From: Elusimicrobiota bacterium
Lineage (GTDB): Bacteria > Elusimicrobiota > Elusimicrobia > Elusimicrobiales > UBA9959
Length of the DNA stretch: 55,553 bases
Direction of reading: 5' to 3'
Assembly: GCA_016208085.1 (NCBI GenBank)
Contig: JACQYT010000040.1
Location: 1-55,553 of the forward strand
Under the pieces are notes generated by a model. That model had not been told where the DNA came from. It did no database searches and was given only the letters and a program-made list of their open reading frames with translations. Numbering within the stretch: position 1 is the first letter of the stretch; each line of letters starts with the position of its first letter. This document shows, one piece after another, positions 18,701 to 26,235 of this stretch. A program made the translations under genes and the position numbers.

Positions 18701-19363
18701 GTGACCCTTGACGCCTCTTACGGCGTCATCACGGTTCTGATCCCGGCCGGTTCGCTGGGCGGCTCCACCAGATTGCAGTTAAAGCCCGTAACCTCTTTTA
18801 TGCCGCCGGTCTCGGAGGCCGCGACTTTAAGGGAGACCGGCATCGGCATTGAAATGACGCACTTTCCTCCGACCCTGGTTTTAAACCCGCTGACCATAAT
18901 TCTGCCTTACAGGATAAGCGATCTGCCCCCCGGCATAGACCGGTCCAGGCTTGTCATAGCGCTTTATGACGAGATACATAACGTCTGGGTGCCGCTGCCG
19001 TCGGTCTCCGACCTCTCCGGCAACAAAGTCACGGCCAAGACCTGGCATCTTTCCACATTCCAGTTGATGGAAGCCACCGCCGGCGCCGGATTTTCCGCCG
19101 TCAAAATATACCCGAATCCCTACACCCCGTCGAGCATCAGCGATGCGATGCATTTCACCAATCTGCCCCCCTACTGCAAGATAAAGATCTACACTTTTCT
19201 GGGCGAACTGGTAAAAGAATTTTCAGCCGACATCAACGGCATGGCCTACTGGCTCGGGAACAACACCGGAGGACAGAAAGTGGCCAGCGGGATTTATATA
19301 GCTTTACTTGAAACCAGGGATAAAAAGAACAGTAAAACCGTCAAAGTGGCGGTGGAACGGTAG
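15701..19363 (+). CDS. Large secreted surface protein: about ten fibronectin-like repeats, ZU5-like domain, FlgD-like C-terminus
   Basis: 1220 residues with an N-terminal signal peptide (LLGLAAALVFFAARLPAVAQ). Ten repeats of about 90-110 residues follow, each ending in a variant of NTTYYFRVGALN, typical of fibronectin type III-like folds. Near residues 985-1120 is a segment resembling ZU5-type domains (ITVLIPAGSLGG, then NVWVPLPSVSD). The last 90 residues (VKIYPNPYTPS, then GQKVASGIYIALLETRD) match the FlgD-Ig-like or sorting-type tail found in bacterial surface proteins. It is co-directional with the PorV-like gene 49 nt downstream, so the two may be exported or assembled together. One repeat contains heptamer-repeat DNA (16792-16818, PLPSTL). 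The ligand is unknown; adhesion or envelope structure is likely. Confidence 0.8.
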   Translation: MICSRRAGKGLLGLAAALVFFAARLPAVAQVLSPYNTGVTSNTLSFGWTDGGSPYFIALSTASDFSVVAATGSLAGTTTNYINLTANELYYFRVKRAADNDSAYASNQLSTVTYAAAPSGPYFISDYFTANSSYNASVNMGWETNGNPEWTDYLVTYSTSSELAGAASFIEPFPPVDIGALKANTTYYFKVKAVNLYGNSTADTGIISTATLAIKLSDINTAVYETSATVSWTPVSSLVQSQTSEGYRLILSSSPIFADTVIFWSTPTNTTASKDLTPLDRNTTYYYNVGALNWNDAPNFDELRTFTTLAARLQNLTLLSIGADSAGLSWTALPVAPSTASALAYTLEASSTNFTGGVIYSSSTLIPLPSTLSVLGLDANTTYYFRVGSLNQGLTPNYSTSAAAITLALPLPPDTLSETVSTQSITVILNDPFPLTPQGYSCEGYILEGSSRTFGSGAVVHSSASYSNFTDSLMLDGLRANTTYYLRMATLNWAQTANFITLPQAVTAMPSPLSPVALVNVWQSSAVVSFPSVNSDGYIVEASTFEYFNAVVSSLTADAATASLTVPGLDENTRYRFRAGALYNGATVYTLSTPDIKSTLTLPLTNQQISGVFYSSVAVSWTPLAAGPQKMTAEAYLLQTSSSQSFDTVLYSSSTADIAGAGLGIENLLPNTSYYFRAATVNWDGEKNYVYTPGTSTLANAPVQSPDPATAFTGLTTGQMTVNWDKNSNPSDTLYLVQLSSNSNFSPPVFSSGTKNVYASFAGLIPNTTYYPQTTALNRLNIPTGPFDFSPMATLAFNPVYGDFSGIGVSSITLNWGHGDNPVGSTYYVAKLSSSSAFAEPVLSSVTLNNSSTFYALVSNATYYLRVSALNYTNVATPPTELGAALTLPATAYLLAFENTFSGLMIDGFTLHWADNGNSSFTVYNLEVSTADDFNAAASSKTASVRGLDYIFTDLLLDTTYWARIKTMGQSGITTGFVAAGSTKTVRYAQGGVIAAVDTAVTLDASYGVITVLIPAGSLGGSTRLQLKPVTSFMPPVSEAATLRETGIGIEMTHFPPTLVLNPLTIILPYRISDLPPGIDRSRLVIALYDEIHNVWVPLPSVSDLSGNKVTAKTWHLSTFQLMEATAGAGFSAVKIYPNPYTPSSISDAMHFTNLPPYCKIKIYTFLGELVKEFSADINGMAYWLGNNTGGQKVASGIYIALLETRDKKNSKTVKVAVER

Positions 19364-19541
19364 GGGATAGGGTAGAGGGTTTAGGGTAGAAAGGGAACGG
19401 CCGGATATTAAAATGAAAAGCAGGCGGATTAAAAACAAAAACATAAAAGGCAAGACGGCAGGTCTTTTGCAGAGGTTTTTCTATTGCCTTTTTTTTGCCG
19501 TTTCCCCATCTCTACCCTCTACCCTCTACCCTCTACCCTCT
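19361..19541. repeat. Heptamer repeats flanking and entering the start of the PorV-like gene
   Basis: Left arm 19361-19394: TAGGGGATAGGGTAGAGGG and onward in 7-bp steps. Right arm 19510-19541: (CTCTACC) four times. The ATG of the next gene (19413) lies between the arms, and the right arm encodes the SLPSTLYPLPS part of its signal peptide. The arms are complementary in type. Confidence 0.7.
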
Positions 19542-20435
19542 TGTGCCGCCGGCTTCGACAGAAACTTCGCCGGCACCGCCGGCGTGCAGTCCCTTAAAAT
19601 AGCCGTGGATGCGCGCGGTGTGGCCCTTGGCGAGGCCTTTTCCGCCCTGGCGGACGGCGCCTCCACCCTTGACTGGAATCCGGCCGGTCTCATCAAGATA
19701 AAAAAACAGTCCCTGTCTTTCATGCACTCGCCGTATCTCGCCGACACTTACCTGGATTTCTTCGCCTACGCGCAAAACGCGGGTCCGATGGGATGCTGGG
19801 GCGTGGCTTTTAAATATATGAACTACGGGAGCATAAAGAAGACCGATTCAAGCGGCGTGCCTTTGGGCGGATTCACCCCGTATGACATGACGGCAAACGT
19901 GGGTTTTGCGACTTATATTACGGGGTTTAACAAGGAGCCGGAGGAAAGGTTTGTGCTGGGCGCCACCGGCAAATTCGTCAGGTCGCAGATACTCATGGCG
20001 GACAACACCGTCTCGGCGGACATAGGGATACTTTTCCCCTACTTCTTCGACAACCGCTTCCAGCTGGCCATGTCCGTCCAGAACATAATGGGCACGTTAA
20101 GGTATGATAAAGAGGATTACCCCCTGCCGCTTATACTGCGCCTGGGAAGCGCCACAAAGATCAACAATTATTTCATTTTAACCGCCGATCTGGTGGCCGC
20201 CAGGGATAATTACCCTTTTCTGGCCATGGGCGGAGAAGTTAAGATAAACGTACGTAAGACGGCGCTGTTCCTGCGCGGCGGCTTCAACACCCGGGCCGTC
20301 ACGGATGTAAGCGGTTTCAGGAACCTGACATTCGGCACGGGCTTTAAATACGGCGCTTATTCAATAGACTATTCCCTCTCGCCTTTCGGCAGCCTCGGCT
20401 CCGTCCACAGAATCTCCGCGGGACTGAACTACTAA
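19413..20435 (+). CDS. PorV/UPF0164-type outer membrane beta-barrel protein
   Basis: 340 residues. An N-terminal signal region ends near SCAAGFD. Next comes the family start (VDARGVALGEAFSALADGAS, then LDWNPAGL), which is the standard PorV/PorQ/UPF0164 pattern. Alternating hydrophobic beta strands run to the end, which closes in the aromatic-type SAGLNY expected of an outer-membrane barrel. In Bacteroidetes PorV works with type IX secretion; other phyla have relatives of unknown role. The preceding FlgD-tailed surface protein makes an export or anchoring partnership plausible. The signal-peptide codons include a heptamer DNA repeat. Confidence 0.8.
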   Translation: MKSRRIKNKNIKGKTAGLLQRFFYCLFFAVSPSLPSTLYPLPSCAAGFDRNFAGTAGVQSLKIAVDARGVALGEAFSALADGASTLDWNPAGLIKIKKQSLSFMHSPYLADTYLDFFAYAQNAGPMGCWGVAFKYMNYGSIKKTDSSGVPLGGFTPYDMTANVGFATYITGFNKEPEERFVLGATGKFVRSQILMADNTVSADIGILFPYFFDNRFQLAMSVQNIMGTLRYDKEDYPLPLILRLGSATKINNYFILTADLVAARDNYPFLAMGGEVKINVRKTALFLRGGFNTRAVTDVSGFRNLTFGTGFKYGAYSIDYSLSPFGSLGSVHRISAGLNY

Positions 20436-20572
20436 CCCGAAAATTGCCGGCAATTTTCGGAAGGCTAAAGGATAAAGGCTTAAGGATGAAGGAAAAAATA
20501 CGGTTTTTTTCCGCCCTTTAGCCTTTATCCTTCATCCTTTATCCTTCCCGTCCGCCTCAAGGCGCGGACGGG
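20436..20572. terminator. Palindrome plus long heptamer-repeat hairpin between convergent genes
   Basis: After the PorV-like stop comes the perfect palindrome CCGAAAATTGCCGGCAATTTTCGG (two 12-nt halves). Next is a left arm of GGCTAAA GGATAAA GGCTTAA GGATGAA (20463-20492) and a complementary right arm of TTAGCC/TTATCC/TTCATCC (20515-20546). It closes with CCCGTCCGC-CTCAAG-GCGCGGACGGG (20547-20572). The right part encodes the last residues of the minus-strand transporter. It probably stops transcription from both sides. Confidence 0.6.
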
Positions 20573-21791
20573 TAAGCGGGAACGCCAGTCCCATCCACAC
20601 GCCGGAAAATACAAAACCTGCGGCCGCGTAGGCCACCGCGGGAATAACCGTCACGGCGCTGGCGGCGGAAAGGACAAGGGCGGTAAAACCTTTTGAGAAC
20701 CGGTATGAGAATGCGTCCGCCACCTGCTTGGCACGGTAGCGGGTGTCGTAGGAGAACGGTATATAGAGCGTCTCCTTGGAAGCCCTGAAAATGGAATAAT
20801 CCATGCCTTTGAAAAGCAGGAAGGCTAAAGCCGCCACGCCCAACTGCGGATAGATCAGAAGCAGGGCGCAGGCGCCCAGGTGCACTGCAGGGATAGAAAC
20901 CTGAATATACCTTATGCTGATACGCCTTAACAGGAACGGCGCCAGCAGGAACTGCAGGCTGAAAGAGAAGATATTGACCTTCATCCAGAACCCGCCGAGA
21001 TACGCCGTGCGCATGTCCTTATCCGGCAGGGCGTTCTGCACCAGCCGGGCAAAATTGAGGTCCAGGACGGTGGCCACCACCTGCGTCGCGAAGATGATCA
21101 GCGCTATATAGAACACGGTGCGGTTTTCTTTTAAGATGCTCAGGTGGAGATGTCCTTTCCTGCCCCCGGCCTCGTCGGCCTCGGGCTTGGGCTCGCCGGC
21201 GCAGGCATAAGCCGCCCGGAACAGCGCCAGGGCGGGCAGCATGACAAAAGCGCAAAGGAGTATAAAAGGCTCCGTATGCAGGACCGCCGCGTAACGGCTC
21301 ACGATGTAGCCGCCTATCATGGAACCGAGCGCGCCCAACCCCGCCACCGGCCCGTTGAAGACCTTCCCCTCTTCGTCCCTGAGCGTGCTGTTGATGAAAG
21401 ACCAGTACTGCTCCGAGATTATCACGATATAAGATTCCTTGAAGACATAAAGGAAGAACGCCACCGCTTTAAGCCCGGTCTTGAGCGCGAAAAAAGACAG
21501 CGCTAAAACGGCTATGCTGGCCAGTATGGACCCCGCCATCGAGCGCGCCCCGCCGGCCGCGGAAAGCAGTCGCCCGTAGAGATATATCAAAAGCCCCATC
21601 ATCAGCGGCACGAAACACAGGGCATAAACTTTGGCTTTGGCGCCGAATTCGGCGATAAATATGGATTCGGCGCTTGAGCGGATGAACTCATAGCCGCAGA
21701 ACATGCACGTAGCCGAAAAGCCGGCCAGGAACACGGCCCTGGCCGCATATCGGCCGCGTTTGGTCTTCAAAGCCGCAGTAAGGGTGGACAT
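20532..21791 (-). CDS. Membrane transporter resembling ATP/ADP (NTT/TLC) or MFS carriers
   Basis: 419 residues with about 11-12 hydrophobic segments. It starts with a short basic stretch and TM1 (AVFLAGFSATCMFCGYEFIR). The motif ETLYIPFSYDTRYRAKQVADAFSYR near residue 345 resembles the conserved loop of nucleotide translocases (KEALYIPLxxxxRYKAKxxID). ESAESIFIAEFG-like text after TM1 also fits that group. Such proteins in non-parasitic bacteria have unknown substrates. The C-terminal residues RPRLEADGKDKG are encoded by repeat DNA, so the natural C-terminus may have been replaced. It stands alone on its strand. Confidence 0.65.
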   Translation of the reverse strand: MSTLTAALKTKRGRYAARAVFLAGFSATCMFCGYEFIRSSAESIFIAEFGAKAKVYALCFVPLMMGLLIYLYGRLLSAAGGARSMAGSILASIAVLALSFFALKTGLKAVAFFLYVFKESYIVIISEQYWSFINSTLRDEEGKVFNGPVAGLGALGSMIGGYIVSRYAAVLHTEPFILLCAFVMLPALALFRAAYACAGEPKPEADEAGGRKGHLHLSILKENRTVFYIALIIFATQVVATVLDLNFARLVQNALPDKDMRTAYLGGFWMKVNIFSFSLQFLLAPFLLRRISIRYIQVSIPAVHLGACALLLIYPQLGVAALAFLLFKGMDYSIFRASKETLYIPFSYDTRYRAKQVADAFSYRFSKGFTALVLSAASAVTVIPAVAYAAAGFVFSGVWMGLAFPLTRPRLEADGKDKG

Positions 21792-21798
21792 AGGAAGA

Positions 21799-21890
21799 AG
21801 TCTAGAGTGGAGAGTCTAAAGTCTAAAGATTAAGGAAATCCGTTTTACACCCTACACTTTAGACTCTAGACTTTCGACTTTAGACTATTT
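21799..21890. repeat. Heptamer repeat hairpin (AGTCTAA type)
   Basis: Left arm 21799-21828 with AGTCTAA units; right arm 21852-21890 with TTTAGAC TCTAGAC TTTCGAC TTTAGAC. The arms are inverted copies. It fills the gap between two minus-strand genes, after the aminopeptidase stop in their direction of transcription, and may terminate it. Confidence 0.7.
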
Positions 21891-21898
21891 ACTTTTCC

Positions 21899-23101
21899 TC
21901 AATATTTAAACCGTCCTTTTTCGTAGATCGTGACGGTTTTCCCATTCTTGAGCCTAGCCGTGACCTTTTTATCCTCGGTGTTGACCAGGTCCCAGTGGAC
22001 GGCCGAGCTATTGTAGCCGAGCTTCTCTTTGACTTTTTTGGTCAGCCTGGAAATATCGCCCGCGTAAGTGTCGGAGTAGGAATCGCCCGCGGCTATGTGG
22101 GAGTTGCCGTGTTTGCCGCCGTGGTTTTCATCAAATAATGTGTCGGCCATGAATTTGTCTATTTTTGAAAAACGCGCGTCGGTAAGCGAATATTCGCCCA
22201 CCCTGCAGGCGCCTTTGTCCGTGCCGAGGATCTTTTTAACGAAATTCTCCCCCTTTCTCGCGGATATTTTCACGGCCCGGCCTTCTTTGAATTCAAGGCG
22301 GATGCCGTCGGCGTAATTGCCGCTCCTGAAGGACGGCAGATTGGAGTAATACACGCCTTTGGTCCCGCGCCAGTCCGGAGAAGTGAAGATCTCAAAGCTG
22401 GGTATATTATGCCCGCTGACTCCCAGGAATTTTCTCAGCTCGCCCAGCTTTATCTCAAGATCCATGGACAGGGATTCCGTCCTGATGGCGTCTATCTTCA
22501 AACCATTAAGCCATTTTTTTATGGCCCTGCTGTTCCTGAATATTTCAGCCCATTTCTTCGGCGGGTCTTTTTCGTCAAGGAAGCAGGCCTTTATTATCTG
22601 CGCGGCGTATTCTTTCAGGGAAAGTTTAGCCTGCCTGGCCGGTTCCTCCGTCGGATAAGTGCACAAGGTCCAGCCGAATTTCCCCTTTTCCTCGTTTTTG
22701 GTCATCAGATCGCGCAGGACTTTCCTGGCCACGGCCACCTCGCCTATTTTTTTAGGGTCCACGTCCTTTAAGTGGGTGAGCGAACTGGGGGCGGATATAT
22801 ATATATTGCCGTTCAGCGCCCCGGCGAATTCTTTGTCTCCGGCGGCAAGGAACTTGCGCTGTTTTTCGTCGGAGTAAGTATAAAAATCCTTTTCAAGGCC
22901 GGGGGTCGGCAGGACCCTGAACACGACGTTGTATTTCCGCTGCACGAGCTTCCTGTAGACGATCTCGCCGAGCGCCATCCCCCCCGGTTCGCACCTTATT
23001 AAAACCGTATCGTATTTTTTGAACCCCGACCTGGCTGTTTTCAATCCCCAGAGCAGAACATCCGCGTATTTTTCCAGTTGGACCTTAGAAAGCGCGTTCA
23101 T
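21899..23101 (-). CDS. M29-family (thermophilic) metallo-aminopeptidase
   Basis: 400 residues from ATG 23101, which follows AAGGAG by 6 nt; the upstream extension to 23173 has no ribosome site. Family text is clear: HNIPSFEIFTSPDWRGTKG, IRLEFKEGRAVKISARKGE, then FDENHGGKHGNSHIAAGDSY and SAVHWDLV, which hold the two-metal ligands (Glu, His, Asp/His). The enzyme removes N-terminal residues from peptides, normally in the cytoplasm. Length is typical. A multi-hairpin repeat element sits in its upstream region. It appears monocistronic. Confidence 0.88.
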   Translation of the reverse strand: MNALSKVQLEKYADVLLWGLKTARSGFKKYDTVLIRCEPGGMALGEIVYRKLVQRKYNVVFRVLPTPGLEKDFYTYSDEKQRKFLAAGDKEFAGALNGNIYISAPSSLTHLKDVDPKKIGEVAVARKVLRDLMTKNEEKGKFGWTLCTYPTEEPARQAKLSLKEYAAQIIKACFLDEKDPPKKWAEIFRNSRAIKKWLNGLKIDAIRTESLSMDLEIKLGELRKFLGVSGHNIPSFEIFTSPDWRGTKGVYYSNLPSFRSGNYADGIRLEFKEGRAVKISARKGENFVKKILGTDKGACRVGEYSLTDARFSKIDKFMADTLFDENHGGKHGNSHIAAGDSYSDTYAGDISRLTKKVKEKLGYNSSAVHWDLVNTEDKKVTARLKNGKTVTIYEKGRFKY

Positions 23102-23153
23102 GTAAAACTCCTTATCCCGAAAAGTGTCCGCAACCCTGCTCCTATTATATTTT

Positions 23154-23302
23154 ATTAAAAATTTTTGCGGCAAAAATTTTTAATATACCCCGCCCGGCAG
23201 CCGCGGGGAAACCTTAGGGCAAGAGGGAGTTTGGCCGCTTGATGAGCATAGCTCTTGATGCGGCACTGGCATAGCCTTGAGGGAGAAAGAAATTTCTCCC
23301 TC
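23154..23302 (+). repeat. Multi-hairpin repeat element, copy A
   Basis: Ordered parts: palindrome of ATTAAAAATTTTTGC and its inverse (23154-23184); GC hairpin CCCCGC...GCGGGG (23188-23208); linker AAACCTTAGGGCAAGAGGGA; and hairpin GAGGGAGAAA-GAAA-TTTCTCCCTC (23279-23302). This copy has an extra 45-nt insert with its own GCCGC...GCGGC stem (23234-23278) and lacks the 3' hairpins of copies B and C. Its end overlaps the stop codon of the nucleotidyltransferase gene. Confidence 0.8.
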
Positions 23303-23840
23303 ATCCTGTTGGATACAGTTGAATTGTGTCGCTTCGCTCCACCAGGGGGGTCAGTCTTTCCATGATATATGACTTTTCCACTTTATCCCGCCGGCGTTCT
23401 ATAACGCTCTTTATGTCGGCCCAGTCCCGCGGCCGGTCGGCAAAGGCTTTCATAATTATTAAATCCTCGGCCGAGCAGGTCAGGAGATTAAGGCCCGGAA
23501 GGAATTCAAACCGGCTCGCCCGGTTTACCGCCTCTTCCTCAAAAGCCAGGCCGGCGAACGCGATATCAATACCCACGCCGCCCGTTGATTTAAGCAGAAG
23601 AACGCGGTTTTCCCGGGCGAACGCGGCGGCGGCCGGAATCCTGGCGGAATAGGCGGCAAGCAGGGCGTCTATGAATTTCTTCTCATCGCCGAATCCTGTC
23701 AGCAAAGCGACGTCCACATCAACCGTCAGGCGGGCTTCGCCCCACCGCTGCAACGCCAGGCCGCCTATAAAGCAAAAACGCCAGTTTTCTTTTTCAAAAA
23801 AATTCTGGAGCTCAAACGCCGCCTGAAACAGTGTTTTCAA
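23301..23840 (-). CDS. Nucleotidyltransferase-fold protein (AbiEii/MNT-like)
   Basis: 179 residues. The nucleotidyltransferase signature is present: FIGGLALQRWGEARLTVDVDV with GG at 26-27 and the metal pair D41-x-D43. A helical second half includes LLTCSAEDLIIMKAFADRPRDWADI, typical of AbiEii-like or DUF6036-like proteins. It overlaps the preceding small gene by 4 nt (ATGA), so the two are translationally coupled. Such pairs often act as toxin-antitoxin modules in which the nucleotidyltransferase modifies tRNA or the partner. The C-terminal residues and stop run into a repeat element, so the natural end may be altered. Confidence 0.75.
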   Translation of the reverse strand: MKTLFQAAFELQNFFEKENWRFCFIGGLALQRWGEARLTVDVDVALLTGFGDEKKFIDALLAAYSARIPAAAAFARENRVLLLKSTGGVGIDIAFAGLAFEEEAVNRASRFEFLPGLNLLTCSAEDLIIMKAFADRPRDWADIKSVIERRRDKVEKSYIMERLTPLVERSDTIQLYPTG

Positions 23841-24061
23841 GGTCTTAGCCTCTTGTACCAGCGTTGCTGGTCCACCAAGCCGGAGGCGGGCCCGGACGGG
23901 AAATGGCGGATAGCGGATTGAAAAGCGTCTTCAAGCAGTTCAATAGTCTGCCGCAAATCGGCATGGACAGACTCTTCCCTGCGAATACGTTCCAGTTCCG
24001 GCCCCGCTTTTTTCCAGCGCGCGACCCATTGGCGCATAACTTCCGTTTTGCGATTATCCAT
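23837..24061 (-). CDS. Small protein coupled to the nucleotidyltransferase (possible toxin-antitoxin partner)
   Basis: 74 residues, highly charged and helical (WVARWKKAGPELERIRREES, then DLRQTIELLEDAF), ending SGLVDQQRWYKRLRP. It is encoded just upstream of the nucleotidyltransferase with an ATGA overlap. AAGGGA precedes its ATG. I have seen similar small proteins paired with AbiEii-like transferases, but I cannot name the family. A role as antitoxin or substrate of the transferase is inference from the coupling. Confidence 0.7.
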   Translation of the reverse strand: MDNRKTEVMRQWVARWKKAGPELERIRREESVHADLRQTIELLEDAFQSAIRHFPSGPASGLVDQQRWYKRLRP

Positions 24062-24090
24062 TGTAAATCCCTTATATATTTTAGCATTTT

Positions 24091-24117
24091 ATAAAAAGGC
24101 GCCAGGCGCCTTTTTAT
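24091..24117. terminator. Strong symmetrical hairpin with A/T flanks
   Basis: AAAAAGGCGCC-A-GGCGCCTTTTT works as a rho-independent terminator in either direction. It sits directly upstream of the small gene ending at 24061, so it isolates that module from transcription coming from the right. Confidence 0.7.
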
Positions 24118-24635
24118 GACCGGCAAAACACCGCCCCGGCATCCGCTACGCGGCCGCCGCGGCGGTATTTTCTGTGAATGATATGTCGCCACCGGCCGGA
24201 GGCGGAGCAGCAAACAGCCATAAGGAAGGCCACTGCCGGGACTGGCCTGGCCGTATAGGGGCCGTCCAGACCCGGCAGTGGCCGCTTTATTTATCGGCAG
24301 AAGGTTGATTTTAATCATAGGTCTTTTGACCCATCGGCATCTGGGTCTAAATGCTTAGGACTATTTTGCCCTTTTCCATTAGAATATGTTATTTCTTATG
24401 TAATCCCCGGAATTTGGCCGGGGAGCATCCACCTCCAGACCTTAATCTGGCTTCACCATAAAGATCTTATGTTCCGGCAAGGATGGAATTCGTGGTTTCA
24501 AGTAAGTTAATCGAAGTCAGCGGAATAGTTCTACAGCCGCACTTTACCAATGACCGACTTGTTTATACTTTACGAGTGAAAATGCGGCTGTAGAAATAGT
24601 TAACGCAGTGAGTTAATGATAGTACTGAGGAAACA
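24118..24635. other. Gene-free stretch rich in inverted repeats, with a possible pilN start remnant
   Basis: No gene is visible. Features: inverted pair GGCCACTGCCGGG (24228-24240) / CCCGGCAGTGGCC (about 24271-24283); on the minus strand from 24318 the residues MIKINLLPINKAA, which resemble the start of type IV pilus PilN but lose sense after 13 residues; hairpin CCCCGGAATTTGGCCGGGG (about 24403-24421); CCAGACCTTAATCTGG; and a perfect 13-bp inverted repeat TTCTACAGCCGCA (24529-24541) / TGCGGCTGTAGAA (24583-24595) about 40 nt upstream of the next start codon. It looks like a scarred junction at the edge of an accessory island. Confidence 0.45.
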
Positions 24636-25724
24636 ATGAAACGTGTAATATTAACCGCGGCAATCCTAACGGTTTTTTCATCTGGGATTTACGCGCAAAA
24701 GTATCCTAAGTTTGACCAAGGAGTAAATCTGTCAGACTTTTTAAAAGCTGCCGCAGAGACATCTTCTCTTCAGGTTCCCAGTTTACTTCCGGAGCCTATC
24801 ACAATTACCGTCAAAACCTGTAATTTTAATGATATGCGACTTTCCGGTAAATGGTCGCCTTTGCCCCCCAATCCGGGTTACTTTCTTGGCCGTTTCGGTC
24901 GCTATGTTGACGGCAATACAGCTTATAAGTATGCTGAAAAATACCCTCCTCTGCTTCAACCTATTCAAGATCCAGCGGCACAACTATTGTTAAAAGACTG
25001 GGACAAAATAAATATCGGTAAGGGGTTGTTGTTAGGTAGGGCATCCACCCTGGATAACACGGACAGTGGCATATATAAAAGGGGAATAGCACTTAATCAG
25101 GAGGCTGCTGCGTTAAACGAGGAAATTGATAGATATAATGCCGACTTGGCAAAGTACAAAAAGGAATGTACCAACGTGGTTAGTGAAAAATGCACTAACT
25201 GGAACAACGACCTCCACAAGTGGCATGACGGATTGGTCGATAGAATTAATAAGCACAACCAGGCTGTAGCAAACTTAAAAGTTGAGTATAACACCTTTAT
25301 GGCATCAGCATCCACCTGGTTTGACGATTTGACGGCTTGGGAGCAATTTATCCTCACATTTATTGAGAAGGCAGAAGCGTTGGCGCACGATACTGGGAAC
25401 TGCACTTATGATGAATGGGAACCGCTCCAGAAAGCGGTTGACACATATTGTCATGGGGTGGAGTTCCATTGCGGGCAATGGAATCCTACAAATCCGATAT
25501 TGGATTGTCCCACATGGCGCTTGTTTCTCGCAAAAGGTCTGGCTTGTTATGATGCGCGGCACAACATCAATACGAAGTGTTACAATGGGGGAAATCCCAC
25601 ACATACCGAAGCCGAAAACAATGCTATTAAAGCCATAGCGAACTGTCAAAAACTAATAAACCAATTCTGCTGGAATTCTTGCGGACCTATAATACCTGTG
25701 AGGAGATATGGTCTTGGATTCTAA
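24636..25724 (+). CDS. Secreted Cys-rich protein, possible toxin
   Basis: 362 residues. The signal peptide is MKRVILTAAILTVFSSGIYAQ. The middle is helical and charged (residues about 150-215, coiled-coil-like NQEAAALNEEIDRYNADLA). The C-terminal 110 residues carry ten or so cysteines; the end CYDARHNINTKCYNGG, then HTEAENNAIKAIANC, resembles the C-x2-AR-x6-KC-[FY]-x-GG-[DN]-x2-H pattern found at the tips of some polymorphic toxins. A partner gene overlaps its 3' end by 17 nt and encodes an immunity-like domain present three times nearby. ATG 24636 follows a GAGGAAACA ribosome site. The gene is more AT-rich than the housekeeping genes, consistent with acquisition. The toxin role is inferred from arrangement. 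Confidence 0.6.
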   Translation: MKRVILTAAILTVFSSGIYAQKYPKFDQGVNLSDFLKAAAETSSLQVPSLLPEPITITVKTCNFNDMRLSGKWSPLPPNPGYFLGRFGRYVDGNTAYKYAEKYPPLLQPIQDPAAQLLLKDWDKINIGKGLLLGRASTLDNTDSGIYKRGIALNQEAAALNEEIDRYNADLAKYKKECTNVVSEKCTNWNNDLHKWHDGLVDRINKHNQAVANLKVEYNTFMASASTWFDDLTAWEQFILTFIEKAEALAHDTGNCTYDEWEPLQKAVDTYCHGVEFHCGQWNPTNPILDCPTWRLFLAKGLACYDARHNINTKCYNGGNPTHTEAENNAIKAIANCQKLINQFCWNSCGPIIPVRRYGLGF

Positions 25725-26208
25725 TGCCTTACGGCTGAAGGAGAAAATAGAAGCGGCGTTTGCCGATGTCCCGTATCCTGGCGACAACAACTTGGTGGAA
25801 ACAAGGATTCCAGAGGATTTAGACGCCGTAAAATATTTTAGGGGAGTTAAATGGCAAGACTGGAAAGATAAACCTGCGGAATTCCTTAACTCAAAGGCTA
25901 ACGATTATTCGTTTTTCCTGTCCCCGGCTGCTTTCCGCTATTATCTTCCTCTTTACATGATACTAGTGTTAACCGATTATGCCGCTTCTGGCAACCGGGC
26001 TGGTGAAATTATCACCAGCCTGGAGGCATTAGGGGCAATAGACAAAAAAATACGCGACCATGCAAAAAGACAGTTGTCACCAATGACAGCCGCACAGCTA
26101 AAAGTAATTCTTGAATACCTGGAATTCTTCAAACGAAAACATGGTGCGGATTATATCATTGAAGATATAGATTCGGCTATTACAAATCTACAAATCTACG
26201 CAAAATGA
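25708..26208 (+). CDS. Immunity-like protein (DUF6714-like domain), single copy
   Basis: 166 residues without signal peptide, so cytoplasmic. The domain pattern is an amphipathic start (LKEKIEAAFADVPYPGDNN), then FRGVKWQDWKDKPAEFL, then FFLSPAAFRYYLPLYMI. The same pattern occurs twice in the protein at 27182-28309. I recall this pattern as DUF6714, a family of unknown function often near toxins, but could not check. The gene starts inside the last codons of the secreted Cys-rich gene (17-nt overlap; AGGAG at about 25699 precedes ATG 25708), which implies coupled synthesis and supports an effector/immunity relation. Confidence 0.6.
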   Translation: MVLDSNALRLKEKIEAAFADVPYPGDNNLVETRIPEDLDAVKYFRGVKWQDWKDKPAEFLNSKANDYSFFLSPAAFRYYLPLYMILVLTDYAASGNRAGEIITSLEALGAIDKKIRDHAKRQLSPMTAAQLKVILEYLEFFKRKHGADYIIEDIDSAITNLQIYAK

Positions 26209-26235
26209 TTCCCAATATGTGATATTATACCCTAT

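Noticed and set aside
23845-24318. 157-codon minus-strand frame starting MIKINLLP
   Set aside because: Only the first 13 residues look like PilN; the rest is Arg/Pro/Gly text that overlaps the small gene at 23837-24061 in another frame. Kept only as a remnant note.
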